Shown in pieces: positions 44,872 to 57,690 of a stretch of 64,000 nucleotides of DNA (position 1 is its first letter; each line of letters starts with the position of its first letter). The notes beneath the pieces are model-generated. The model was not told where the DNA came from. It did no database searches and saw only the letters and a list, made by a program, of their open reading frames with translations. This stretch comes from Suillus spraguei (lineage: Eukaryota; Basidiomycota; Agaricomycetes; Boletales; Suillaceae): the NCBI GenBank assembly GCA_016800925.1, contig JABCPU010000044.1, positions 124,001 to 188,000 on the forward strand. Direction: 5' to 3'. The position numbers and the translations under genes are program-made.

Positions 44872-47800
44872 CTAAAGAATTTCTACGGTCCCTATGTCTA
44901 TGTTATCAACGGAAGTAATGTCTTTGACTTGTGCAACAATGTTTTGGTCCGACGCGATCCTCTTGTATTCTCCGACACGCTGCTGCGCTAGTAAAAATGC
45001 GTCGAAAGGCTGGTCAAGCCGAACCATCAACCGCAATGCTCGTGAGCCAGGCGAACTACTGGCAAATTTGTCAGAGTCGTCCATCTCGGAGTCGTCAATC
45101 AGGGACCCGGACTCAGTCCAATCACCCATACTCTCCGTATCGTCTGTGAAGTCAGGTACCCCAAGGAGATCTCGGTCCCATGGACGGACAAGTAAGAACG
45201 TCTGCCAGATGGGCCTTGCCCGCGAGAACTGCATTATGGTCTCATTGGTGGTGATGAGCAGATCATCAAGCCCTTGTGCTTTTATTTCATACGTGACGGG
45301 TGTCTCCTGGGCTAGACCGCGCCTCCGTCTGACTTGCGTGACACGGAAAGAAATGCAAGGCAGATGAAGTCTGCAGTTTGCAAACCGAGGAGCTCTCAGC
45401 TGCTCGAGCTGCTCATAAATTTTCAATGCTAGAGCTGTAGACACGGTTTGTCGCAGTGAAGAGACTTGTGTGTGAATATTATCATCAGACAGAGATGGAA
45501 GGGCGCGTGGAGGGGTGGTGTAAGAGGTGATATGGGCTGGAAGACAGCTGTTGAACTCGGACGGTTGTCCGATCCAGTCGAGAACACTGATGTCGCCCGA
45601 CCGAGCCACGATCTCCTGCAGGAGCCTCCCGAGCGCATTCTGCTTCTTCTCCCCATAAATGACAGGTAAGGTAATACCGAAGATGCCAAACAATGAGTAC
45701 GCGACATCTTCTTGCACAGTGGTGACCCGCTTTGACGCCCATTGCAGTTTCTCTCGAGGGCCGCTCATACCTGGACGAAAGGTCACTAGGGCCTGCGCAT
45801 CTATCCCCGTCGCATCCTCCAACTCCTTCATGATTGCAGGAGACTCTTTGTGGTTGGGAGAGCGATCGCCGAGATATAACGACCAATCCTTCTGATAAAA
45901 GAGGACGACTTTCGGAGCGACGAATTCTTGAAATGTCCATCCTCGCTCGTTCCAAACACTCCTCGCCAGTGCACCGGGATCGGATGAAGGAAGGACATCG
46001 GATAGGTAGACGATGGTGAGCGCCGAGTGGCGGTACCAAACAAACATGGAATTGACTGATTCTTGAAGTTCGGTGTTGCTCTTCTTGTCGATGCAGCATG
46101 TGTCCATCCACGCCCATCTATACCCAGCATCACGAGCGACGTTGCAGAACGACTGCAGTTTTGCGATGCCCCCATGTGTATTCAACTCGTAAACAACTTT
46201 ATCTTGGATATCGTGGAGTAGCGCCTCCGTTTCTTCCCACCTGTGTGATAACAGGACGCAGCGGAAGTACATCGCCACCACGTCCGTGATGTGCTCCGTT
46301 TGAAGGTCTGAATGCTTTGTTATGGATGACAAAAGCTCCTTGTACTCTGTGCTCGTTTTGAAGGTACTTATTTGTGCCGTTCGATCGCACAAAAGACCCG
46401 TGGAAGTATTGAGGAGACGTAGCGGGGCATATTCGAGTTCATTCCAAACAGCTTTTTGAATAGCATGTTCTGCTTGGGATGGACGGACATACTGCTCACG
46501 CAGATCTGCAGAATGAGATGAACATTTCGAAACAGTGCAGGAGTATTCCATAGCTTACCTCGTATTTGCGCTTCGGGAGCATTGTCCAGCTTGGACAACA
46601 TGATTGAGTAGGCGTCAATAGCTTCGTCGTAACGTTGCGCGCCACGAAGCGCCGCGTGTGTCAACTGATATCCAACATGAGACGAAGGATTGAGTTCGAC
46701 GACCTATGCATCGCCAAAGTTAACATGGAGTACGAGGACGTAGAAGCCAGCACACCTTTTGCGCGTCTAGAAGAGCATCCTCCCATAGCATTTTACCTAA
46801 CTTTGCCTCTGTGCGATTGGCAAAGACGACATCGGATGTATAACCCAGCTCGATTACTGCCGAGTAAAGGTCAATAGCTCTGTCATAATTGCCTGCAGCG
46901 AGGGCAGCATTTCCATTGGTAAGAAAGAGTGCGCTGCATTCTTCCCTTAAAGCTAAGTGAAATGCTGGTGAGGATTGTAACCGTGCGACATTACGAACTC
47001 CAGACTTGCCGTTGGGCCAATCGAGGCAATCTGTCTTTTTATCATCACTCATTTCCACTAGGAATCGGTACGATTTCACGGCATCTTGAAACCTACCCGC
47101 CCGAAGGAGTGCATCACACCGTTTTTTGTGTGCAGTGAACCACAATGATTTGAGATTCCAGCCGAAGAGCTAGACAAGGGACTCAGTTATGAAGAGTATT
47201 TCAGATGTGTATGAACGTACCACAACCAAGTCCTCGTATATATCATGAATGTCGGATTTCGATGACAAGGCACTGCAGTTGACAACGGCAGTGAAATGCT
47301 CAGCAGCTTCGTCGTAATGTGTGCCATCAAACGCTTTGATTCCAAGTTGAGCACGTAGATATGCCTATGCGAAGATCAGTGCTAATGACCCAGTGTGGCT
47401 GCATGATACTTACTTGCACGATATGACATGCGCTGGTATCTGCGTTCGGACAACCGGTGGTGAGTTCTTTCAGGAGGAGGTCTGCCTCGTCTTCTTGATC
47501 TGCACTGAAGATAACGATGGCCTGACACACGGAATGAAGCAGATAGTATGCGAGGCAACTGTTACACACCTTGATTAAGAGCAGAAAATGAGTGGTTTGC
47601 GAATTCTGGTCGGTGTACATTGATGCAACATCAAATGCTGCCCTTGCGTCTGGAATGTGGCCTCTTCCGCAGAGGGCGATTCCCTTTGACATATAGCCTG
47701 TCAATGAGGGCTTAATGTTGATAGACTATGTCACCATCGGGTCAACCTTTCATAAGGGAGCTAAGATCGATCAGTGAATCTCACCCTGATTGCATCCTGA

Positions 47801-49110
47801 AGGGCGTGGTCCCAATCCTGTTTCCTGGCCATAACAAATGAGCGATGGGAGTAGACAGTATGGTTGTTTGGGTCATTGCTGATATCTTGGGTAAGTAACT
47901 CTTCGGCGATAGATAATTTACCATCTATGCATGGAGTGCGGGCTGACGTGACGGCCAGGATCTGCACGAAACATATTCAATTTGCCGTACATGAGTCAAG
48001 GACGGAAACATGCCTTTGGGTGATGGGCATAGGAAGTATGGTTGTTTGTATCGCTGTTGATATCTTGGGTGAGTGGTTCGGTGGCAGACGAGTCTCCATC
48101 TACATATGCTATGGAGGCTGTCGTAATGGCTGGAATCTGCACGAAACATGTTCGTTTTGCGGAATGAGTGAAGGACGAAAGCGTACCTTTGAATTGATGT
48201 CATCGGGTACTGCCCACTCTGAGATCATAGAATCTTGACCACCACTGAGGATGCGTTTTCCATCAACGGAGAAAGTGACGCATGTCGCCCCGGATGAGTG
48301 CTTGAAGGTGGCAACGGTTCGTCGATCTGAGAACTGCCAGAGACGGACATGGCCATCTGTAGATGCCGAGGCAACCAGGGTGCCAGCAGGATTAAAGGTG
48401 ATGGCATTGATATATTTAGAGTGGCCTTGCCAAGGATCACCAACCTGCTGCCAGGTCGATGTATCCCATTCGCGTATGGTTGGATCGATCGAATCGCCAC
48501 CTGTGAGAAGGCATGTGCCATCGGGCGTCCATGTGAGTGAGAAGTTGTAGGGTGAGTGACCCTTGAAGGATGCGACACGTTCTCTTGTGCCTGAATTATA
48601 AATTTGAATATTGTGCCATGTTGCGATGGCAAGAAGTTCTCCAGACGGCGAATATCGTACGCAGTTGACATCACTACCGCACAAGATCGGATCTACTTGT
48701 TGCTGCCAGGTTTTGGTGTTCCACAGTGTCGTCGTTTGGTCCCATGAACCACTGGCCAGTACTTTTCCATCGGGAGAAAAGTCCAGCGAGGTGATATAAC
48801 CGGAGTGAAATTTGATTAGTTTGGTGAGTGATTCGCCCGTTTCTCCGTGCCAGATGATGATTACTCCTTTATCATCACCACTTGCTATCAATTGCCCATC
48901 TCGTGACACTGCCAAACCCCGCACCCAATCGCTATGCCCCTCCATCTTCTTCAATACATCACCTGTTTTCAAGTCCCACAGACGAAGCGTGTTATCCGTC
49001 GAGGCTGTGACCATCCGCCGTTGATCAGGGAAAACTGATACTGCCCTTACGTAGCTTTCATGACCTTTGAACTCTCGCAGGGGTGTAGTGATGGGAATGA
49101 GTTCCGACAT
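44872..49110 (-). CDS. WD40-TPR-HET protein, copy 2
   Basis: About 1255 aa. Exons: 49110-48187, 48136-48014, 47961-47785, 47725-47570, 47521-47414, 47364-47221, 47169-47010, 46952-46756, 46703-46559 and 46505-44872; all junctions keep frame. Residues 1-308 form seven WD40 blades, about 350-710 are TPR-like, and the HET domain (LLSHRWEE, WAWMDTCCID, RGWTFQEF) is C-terminal. An apparent stop (TAG at 47170-47172) disappears if the exon starts after that same TAG, used as a splice acceptor; this also gives the normal 51-nt intron. The second exon is a short duplicate of the next TPR exon, ending at a GC donor. TPR and HET parts are almost identical to copy 1, introns included, while the propeller differs at many loop positions. 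The transposon nest lies directly downstream. Confidence 0.87.
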
Positions 49111-50578
49111 TTTACTGGAGGTTGAAGGGTTTGAGCGCTACTGAGGTGGAATTTGGAGGGATTGTGCGTGCGTGTATTGTGTGTGTTTTATGCTGCTTCA
49201 CCGGGTCAACCTGCCTCGTTTTCATAGACGCCCAGGCACGAACCCTACACCTCCATCACCGTTATGGGAATGTACCCTATCGCGATGTCATACCCGCCGT
49301 TCTAGACACTGTAGCCCCCTACCGCCTCTGGAGTGCATACATGTGTCCATATCTTGTCTTTAATCCCATCCAATCGAACAGTCGGTGCTTTCGGGTGCAT
49401 GAATATCGTTGTTTTTCGTGTGGAGCAACTACTCCAGCACATCGCTATCTCACTCTTCGAACGCATGCATTTAGCTTACTGCAATATCACCTTTCACTCC
49501 GTTTGATCCCAAGTTTTGCATATCCTACAAGCAGTCAAATTGTTAATATTCTCTCGTCTAAAACTCGTCGCCGATTCTGTCACGGATGAGCGCTTTCCTT
49601 CCAGCGTTCTGCTCATGTTTCAGCTCTACTCTAAGTTTTGCCCACTGCGGGCCAAACTTGTGTTCAGCTCATCCGCCAATCTCCTCCCAGGTCCATCATC
49701 ATTTCAATCCTTCGTCGCACGACTACCAGTGCAACGTGGTCGCTGAAAGCGAGCATCGCTGCAGATGCCACCGGGCCACGCGTTTCAACGTGTCTTGTAA
49801 TGCCATCCGTCATGTAATCAATAGTCCCTATATCTGGAATGCCGAGAAACCAAGTGAGATTGATACCGGTCCTTTTACCAAGGCTCTCATCCCGATTATG
49901 GAGCTGCGTGTTCATTTTCAGAGACACATGATTATCCTCGCGCACTGCCATGTCCTGCCTCTTTCGTGAATGACAATTAGTTCACTAATGGTGACGACAC
50001 GATGGATGGTCTGCCTGTGGGATGACGGAGCCCACGCCTGAGGATCTCATGACCCGCATACACATCCTTCTACGACTGTGCTCTAGCAAGATTATAACGA
50101 GGCTACTTGTCGCTCCAAGTTTTTGAGCCGTTCGGTGGGTCGTGCTAGAGAATCGCTTCAATCCCACTCACACGATTGTGAACGCGCCAGGTTTTGAATA
50201 AGTACCATCGCCCCTAAAACTAAATTCTCCATAGCTAAACAAAGGGTACGTCTTACCTAAACCATTGGTCAGTACTGTGTCGTTTAGGAAAACATACGTT
50301 CTTGCTTTAACTGATCGCAGCGAGTACTTATTGTGGCATGAAGCCATGTACAAAAGACGGTGGCCCCGAATGAAGGGGGTCGTGAATCTGCGCACCAATG
50401 TGGTGCGAGATGATGGTGCTGACGGAGAAGGTAATGCCTAACGGATATGATAGATCTTCAACGTCTGGTTTGAAGGGTATGTGGGTATCTATGCATGGAG
50501 CTACATAGTCACAACGCAAGTGTGTTCATCAAAGCACAAACGAATACAGGTCAGAGATGCCTGGTCTTCGTAATACAG
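49111..50578. repeat. Duplicated flank between HET copies 2 and 3
   Basis: No gene is seen. 49111-50110 repeats the upstream flank of copy 1. 50310-50578 repeats the flank that the transposon nest split at 14700-14794 and 44682-44871, so it shows what the nest's empty target looked like. Confidence 0.75.
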
Positions 50579-53500
50579 CTAGAGAATTTCTACGGTACCT
50601 ACGTCCATGTTACCAACGAAAGAAATGTCTCTGATCTGTGCAACAATGTTATGGTCCGATGCGACCCTCTTGTATTCTCCGATACGCTGCCGCGCTAGTA
50701 AAAATGCGTTGAAAGGCTGTCGGAGACGAACCATCAACCGCAAGGCTTCTATGCTCTCCGTATCGTCTGTCATATCAGGCTGCTCTGCAAAGTCGGGTAC
50801 CCCGAGGAGATCTCGATCCCATGGACGGACAAGTAACAACGTCCGTCGAACGGGTCTTGTACACGAGAACTGAAGTAGGGGTTCTTTGGTGGTAATCAGC
50901 AGATCATCAAGTCCCTCTGCCTTGATATCATATGTGTCCTGGGCTACATCCTGGCTCCGTCCCACTTCGGTGACACGGAATGAGATGCAAGGCAGGTGAA
51001 GTCTGCAGTTTGCGAACCGAGGAGCTCTCAGCTCTTCAAGCTGCTCATAAAATTTCAATAATAGAGCTGTAGACAAAGTTTGTCGCAGCAAAGAGACCTG
51101 TACGCGAATGTGATCTTCAGACAAGGATGGAAGGGTGCGTGGAGGGGCAGTGTAAAAGATGATATCAGCTGGAAGACAGCTATTGAACTCGGAAGGTTGC
51201 CCAATCCAGTCGAGGACACTGATATCGCCCGACCGAGCCACGATCTCCTGCAGGAGCCGCCCGAGCGCATTCTGCTTCTTCTCCCCGTAAATGACAGGTA
51301 AGTTGATGCCGAAGATGCCAAATAACGAGTATGCAACATCTTCTTGCACAGTGGTGACACGCTTTGATGCCCATTGCAATTTCTCTCGCGCGCCGCTCAT
51401 ACCTGGACGAAAGGTCACCAGGGCCTGCGCATCTATTCCCGTCGCATCCTCCAACTCCTTCATGATTGCTGGAGACTCTTTGTGGTTGGGAGAACGATCG
51501 CCGAGATATAACGACCAATCCTGCTGGTAAAAGACGACAACCTTCGGAGCGACGAATTCTTGAAACGTCCATCCTCGCTCGTTCCACACACTCCTTGCCA
51601 GTGCACCGGGCTGGGATGAAGGAGGGACATCGCATAGGTAAACGATGGTAAGCGCGGAGTGGCGGTACCAGACGAACATGGAGTTGACCGATTCTTGAAC
51701 CTCGGTGTTGCTCCTCTTGTCGATGCAGCACGTGTCCATCCATGCCCATCGATACCCAGCCTCACGAGCGACTTTGCAGAACGACTGCAGTTTCGCGATG
51801 CCACCGAGTCCGTTCGCCTCGTACACGACTTCATCTTGGATGTCGTGCAGCAGCGCCTCTGTTTCTTCCCATCTGTGTGATAGTAGAACGCAGCGGAAGT
51901 ACATCGCCACCACGTCTGTGATGCGCCTAGTTCGAAGGTCTGAATGCTTTGTTATGGATGATAAAAGTTCCTTGTACTCTGCACTCATTTTGAAGGTGCT
52001 TATTTGTGCGGCTCGATCGCACAAAAGACCGGCGGAGGTATTGAGAAGACGTAGTGGGGCATATTCGAGTTCAATCCAAACAGCTCTTTGAATAGTGTCT
52101 TCTGCTTGGGATGGACGGACATACTGCTGACGCAGATCTACACAACTAGATAGGCATTTCAAGACAATGCAGGATTTTTCCATGGCTTACCTCGTATTTG
52201 CGCTTCGGGAGCATCGTCTAATTTGGACAACATGATTGTGAAGGCATCAATGGCTTCGTCGTAACGTTGTGCGCCACGAAGCGCCGCATGTGTCAATTGG
52301 TATCCAACATGAGACGAAGGGTTAATTTCGATGACCTATGCATCACAGATATTAACATGGGCTACAAAAAGTAGAAGCGTTCACACCTTCTGCGCATCCA
52401 GGAGCGCATCATCCCATAGCATCTTACCTAACTTTGCCTCGCTGCGACTCGCAAAGACGACATCGGATGTACAATCCAAGTCAATGACCGCTGAGTATAG
52501 GTCGATGGCCCTGTCATAATCACTTGCGGCAAGTGCAGCGTCTCCATTGGTAAGAAATGGCGCGCTACATTCTTCCGTGAAAGCTGAGTGAAATGCAAGT
52601 GAGGATTATAGCCCGCGGGACGTTACAAACTCCAGACTTGCCATTGGACCAGTCAAGGCAGTTGGCCTTTGTAATATCATCACTCATATCCATGATATAT
52701 TGGTATGATTTCACGGCATCTTGAAGTCTACCCGCCCGAAGGAAGGCATCACATTGTTTCTGGTGTGCAATGAGCCACAATGATTTGAGGTTCCAGCCAA
52801 AGAGCTGGACAAGAGACTCAAATATGAGAAGAATTCAGGATGTGTATTAACGTACCACTACCAAGTCCTCGTATATATCATGAATGTCGGATTTCGATGA
52901 TAAAGCGCTGCAGTTAACAGCAGCAGTGAAATGTTCGGCGGCTTCGTCGTGACGTTTGCTATCAAAAGCTTTGATTCCGAGTTGAACACGTAGATATGCC
53001 TATGCAAAGATAAGTGCTAATGAGCCAGTGCGACTGCATGATACTTACTTGCACGATATGACATGCGCGGGTATCGGCGTTCGGACAACCAGTGGTGAGT
53101 TCTTTCAGGAGAAGGTTTACCTCGTCATGTTGATCAGCACCGAAAAGAGCGATGGCCTGAAACACGGAATGAAGCAGATAGTATGCGAGGTAACTGTAAC
53201 TGCAACATACCTTGATTAAGAGTAGAAAATGAGTGGCTTGCGAATCTTGGTCCGTGTACATAGATGCAATATCAAATGCTGCCCTTGCGTCCGGAATGTG
53301 GCCTTTTCCGCAGAGGGCGATTCCCTTTGAGATATAGCCTGTCAGCGAGGGCTGAATGCTGATGGACTGTGTCACATTGGAGTTAGACATTTTTAAGGGG
53401 GTCATGATGGGTCAGTGAATCTCTTACCTTGATTGCATCCTGAAGGGCATTATCCCAATCGTGTTTTCGAGCTATAATAAACGAGCGATGGGAGTAGGAA

Positions 53501-54568
53501 GTATGGTTGTTGGGATTGGCGTTGATATATTGGGTGAGTAGTTCTTCTGCGGTAGACAAGTCTCCATTTATGCATGCATTTCGGGCTGTTGTGACGGCTA
53601 GGATCTGCACCAAACATGCTCGAATTGCGGTATATGTGTCAAAGACGGAAACGTGCCTTTGGATGAGGTACTGCCCACTCCGAGACCATCTTATCTCTGC
53701 CTCCACTGAGGATGCGTTTGCCGTCGACGGAGAAAGTGACACATGTCGCCTCGGATGAGTGCTTGAATGTGGCAACGGTCCGTCGATCTGAGAGCTGCCA
53801 GAGACGGACATGGTTGTCATAAGATGCCGAGGCGACAAGGGTGCCAGCAGGATTAAAGGCGATGGCATTGATAGATTTAGAGTGGCCCTGCCAAGGATCA
53901 CCAACCTGCTGCCAGGTCGATGTATCCCATTCGCGTATGGTAGGATCGCTACCGCTTATGAGAAGGCGTGTGCCATCGGGCGCCCACGCGAGTGAGAAGT
54001 TGTATTCTGTGTGACACTCAAAGGATGCGACGCGTTCTCTTGTTCCTGAATTATAAATTTGAATACTATCATTTGTTGCGATGGCAAGAAGTTCTCCAGA
54101 CGGCGAATATCGCATGTAGTTGACATCGTTAGCACACCAGATTGGATCTCCTTCTTGCTGCCAGGTTTTGGTGTTCCACAGTTTTATCGTTTGGTCACCT
54201 GAACCACTAGCCAGTACTTTTCCATCGGGGGAAAAGTTTAGCGATAAGATCCAATCAGAGTGGGCTTCGATGGGTTGGGTGAGTGATTCGCCAGTTTCTC
54301 CATGCCAGATGATGACTCCCACTCCATCTTCATCACCGCTTGCTATCAACTGCCCATCTCGTGATACTGCCAAGTCCCGCACACAGTCGCTATGCCCCTC
54401 CATCTTCTTCAACATATCACCTGTTTTCAAGTCCCACAGGCGAAGCGTATTGTCGTCCGAGGCTGTAACCATCCGCCGTTGATCGGGGAAAACTGCGACT
54501 GTATTTACGCGGTCATCGTGACCTCTGAACTCTCGCAGGGGTGTAGTGATTGGAATGAGCTCCGACAT
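50579..54568 (-). CDS. WD40-TPR-HET protein, copy 3
   Basis: About 1186 aa. Exons: 54568-53657, 53604-53428, 53366-53211, 53156-53049, 52999-52856, 52804-52642, 52583-52387, 52335-52191 and 52137-50579, all in frame. Domain order is seven WD40 blades (residues 1-304), TPR-like repeats (about 305-665) and HET (about 700-890). It lacks the extra short exon of copies 1 and 2: its first exon ends WAVPHPK at a GC donor. The intron after 52642 is 58 nt and must be spliced, since reading through gives a stop. The acidic Ser-rich linker in the C-terminal tail is about 40 residues shorter than in copy 1. It lies head to head with the LENG1-like gene at 56191, separated by 1.6 kb. Confidence 0.88.
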
Positions 54569-56190
54569 TTTACTGGAAGTTGAAAAGTTTTAGTGCTACT
54601 GAGGTGGACTTTGGAGGGATTGTGGGTTGTCGTGCTCTGAGCTGCAGAGGTGCGTGTATTGTGCGTTTTGCTTGACTGCATCATGGTAATTTACCTCATT
54701 TCCATAGACGCCCAGGCACACATCCATCACCGTTATGGCAGGAATGTACCCTATCGGTGTCATAACCGCCATTCTAGACACTGTACCCCCCACTTCATTC
54801 GAAGAGTGACATGATGATGTTCCGGAGTAGCTGTACAACCGTCGAGCAGCTATTCCAGCACATCACCATGTCACTTACTCTTCGAATGAATGCATTTAGC
54901 TTGCTATAATATCACCCTCCATCTTGTAGACTCCCAAGTTCTGCGTATTCTGCAAGGAGTCAGATTTTTGTATTCTGGCATCTAAAACTCGTCACCAATT
55001 CTGTCACAGAGGAACACTTTCCTTCTAGCGCTCTGCTCATAATTCAACTCTACTTACTTTGAACTTCGCGTACTCCTGGTCAAACTGGTGTTCAGCTCAT
55101 TCGCTAATCGCCTCCCAAATTCATTTGAAAGCCTTCACCGCACGACTACCAGTACAACATGGTCGCTAATCTCCAGCGAGCTTTTAAAAGGTGTCTGGCA
55201 ACTATGAAATACATAGTCCCCATACCTGGACTGCCGAGAAACCGAGTGAGCTTAACACCAGTACTTTTACCAAAGTTATAATCCCGTTTATCATGCTGTA
55301 TGATTGATTTTTTCGTGACTCGTTGTTATTTTTGTGCACTGCCATGTGCTGTCCCCTGTAAGGACTCCATATCCTCTACGCCCAGACCATGGCTTCAAAC
55401 CAAGAACGTTCGAGACCGACCACATGCTACATGCTATGCAACTCTCGTCATTCATACCGTCACTCATTCAATTTCGTACCCCTTTTTCTCTTCATTCTAC
55501 TTTTTACCTTGTCAGTTGCAACGCCACTTCCTTGTGCCTCCGCTTTCTTCGGTCTATCCATACCCGAGGACCCTTACCGTTCTGCAGTATAAGTAGCTCA
55601 TGTACAGTCCTTATTCCCAGAGGGCGGCGAGAGTGGTAGCGAAGTGAGATCTATCCTAGATCCCCCGCTCAGAAAGCACCTTAGAAAGTCCTTAGAGCGT
55701 CTCGTCTGCTAACTTGTCTTACACCCCTTCGTACTTTTGGTGCACACTAATAGGGACAACACGATGGATAGTCTGCCTATAGAATAACGGAGGAATCGCT
55801 TCAAGCTCACTCGTACGATTGTGAGCGCGCCAGACTTTGAATAAGTCCAGAGTCTCAAGTTGCCCCTAAAATTCACTTCTTATAGTTAACCGGGCGCGTC
55901 ATTCCCAAGACACGAAAACATGACTTGAAGCTTCACCGTGCTTGTCAATGAAGGACCGGTTCAAGTTACTTATTGCTAAACCAAACTCAATGAATAGTTT
56001 TAGTTCTGATAGGCAAATGGGTGATCAAAGTTGGGCTGTAGCTGGTTTACTTGCAACTAGCTGTCGTTATAAATATCTTTGCGTATGTGAATCTGTCCAA
56101 CATACTGTGGCTGTGCTGGCCTAAACTTGTTCTCAGACTACACTATACGCAGTGCGCACTGCGCACAGCACCATATTATCCGCATTCGAC
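54569..56190. other. Intergenic between HET copy 3 and LENG1-like gene
   Basis: The left half is a diverged copy of the HET upstream flank. A small plus-strand ORF at 55389-55592 (67 aa) has a hydrophobic stretch (FVPLFLFILLFTLSVA), but has no supporting context. From about 55795 the flank word ATCGCTTCAAGCTCACTCG recurs. Promoters of both divergent genes must be here; none is identifiable. Confidence 0.5.
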
Positions 56191-57132
56191 ATGGGCAAAC
56201 TGAACATTGCTCACCATAAATCATACCATCCCTACCGCCGGGACAACATCGATCGCGTACGGAGAGATGAAGAAGAAGCTGCGCAAAAGGAAGCTGAGGC
56301 TGAGGGAAGGGTAGTGCTGGCTGATGCAGAGGCTCGGTTGGACCTCCTCCGAGAGCGTGCAGGACTTGGGAAAGGAAAGGGGAAGAAGAAAGAGGATGAT
56401 ATGAAGGCTATAGAGGATGCTAAGGCCTCCATCGTTGCCAAGGACTCGAATCAAGGTCATATCAATCTATTTGAGGATATAGAACAGGTTCGTTCGTTCG
56501 TTCTCGGCGTTTTGTGCGCATATACTGATATGGTGCTAGCAAGAAATGATTACTGCAATACGAGCGACGAAGAAGACTGCACAGCTAGAGACTGAGAAAG
56601 GTGTACCACTGGCTCCAAGTGCTAAGGACCTCAAACCATGGTACAGCGAGCGCGATAAGGGAAGGGAACACCAGGAGGATGAGAAGAGTGAACGCTTAAG
56701 GTATGCAGCTCGTCCTCCTTCAGTCCTACGTTTACGATTTCCCTTTGTCATGTCAGATTGCGCGATCTTGCTTCAAAGACTATGAATGACCCTCTCACAG
56801 CCATTACGCATCAGCTCGCATCCAGCTCTTCATCGAGCAAGTCTTACCCTGTCCCTCAGCCGTCATGGCGACGTTCCAAACACCGCACCCTACCTGATTC
56901 AAATGATAAAATGAAACCACCTCCCCCACCCTCGGATGCTATGACCATGCGCCTCACACGCGAATCATCAGAACGGGAACGCGCGCTGGCATTGATTCGA
57001 CGCAAGCAGCGGGAGATGAGAGGCAGTGAGACACCGAGCACTGTGCATGGAGGGCTAGACGAAGGGTATGGGGATGTGTTTAACAGGCGGGAGGTTGAAG
57101 AAGCGCATTCATATCGACGGAGGCGGTGGTAA
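56191..57132 (+). CDS. LENG1/CIR-N-like nuclear protein
   Basis: Three exons, 56191-56487, 56540-56700 and 56757-57132, encode 277 aa; introns are 52 and 56 nt with GT-AG ends. The N-terminus has the basic motif of the CIR N-terminal family (HKSYHPYRRDNIDRVRRDEE), followed by a long charged helix (about residues 25-75). A conserved-looking centre reads LAPSAKDLKPWYSERDK, and a later helix reads DPLTAITHQL. The C-terminus is Arg-rich (RRKQREMRG ... SYRRRRW). In animals LENG1 is a small nuclear protein of this type, linked to the spliceosome in some studies; function here is not known. The ATG at 56191 is chosen over 56152 because the family motif begins there. It is the intact parent of the fragments at 7740, 13866 and 61713. 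Confidence 0.8.
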
Positions 57133-57690
57133 GTACATTCTCTATCTATTAGACCTATTTATTACGCCCCTACATCCCCCGGCGGCGCTACGACGGGATG
57201 TTGTATCGGTGGTTTAGGTATCTGGCCGGTTCCTGGACATGCTAGCTGGTGCTATAGTGACCTGCCTTGTCATTCGATAGTGAGTGTGCTATGGCCCATC
57301 AGGGAAAGACCCAGTTTGCTCGCTTGCTAGAACGAAGTTCGATGCTTACGGCGCCGGTGATGGAATGTTGACCACCTTGGAGGAACAGACTTTTCCGTAG
57401 TACAAATTTCTCTATAAGCCAACAGTGTCATAATCGTTAAAAGGGTGTATGTATCACATTATACGATACTGAGATCGAAAGAGCGCTGTTTGATCAAATC
57501 AGACTTAGCATGAACGGTTCTTTGAAATAAGAACTTTCTTATCGGGTTGCAGTCTGCCGTATATGTGAAGAACCTCTCTACCGCAACTTCTTTACCTACT
57601 CCCACACTGCAAGATCCGAATCCGACTCTGAAAGGACCAGGGAATGACAGAAACCGGTGATGGTGAGTGGCAGATTGACGAATGTCTGAT
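57133..57690. repeat. Duplicated 3' flank of the LENG1-like gene, copy a
   Basis: It matches 61832-62475 (shared words GTGCTATGGCCCATCAG, CATGAACGGTTCTTTGAAAT, CAAGATCC...AATCCGACTCTG). Its right edge, at about 57685, is fused into the truncated HET copy 4, supplying the last ~30 codons of that ORF. Confidence 0.75.

Noticed and set aside
47170..47172. Premature stop making HET copy 2 a pseudogene
   Set aside because: The TAG is better read as the splice acceptor, giving the standard 51-nt intron and an open frame.
55389..55592. Small secreted protein of 67 aa
   Set aside because: A hydrophobic run alone in a CT-rich region is weak evidence; it overlaps two other ORFs in different frames and sits in degenerate duplicated flank.
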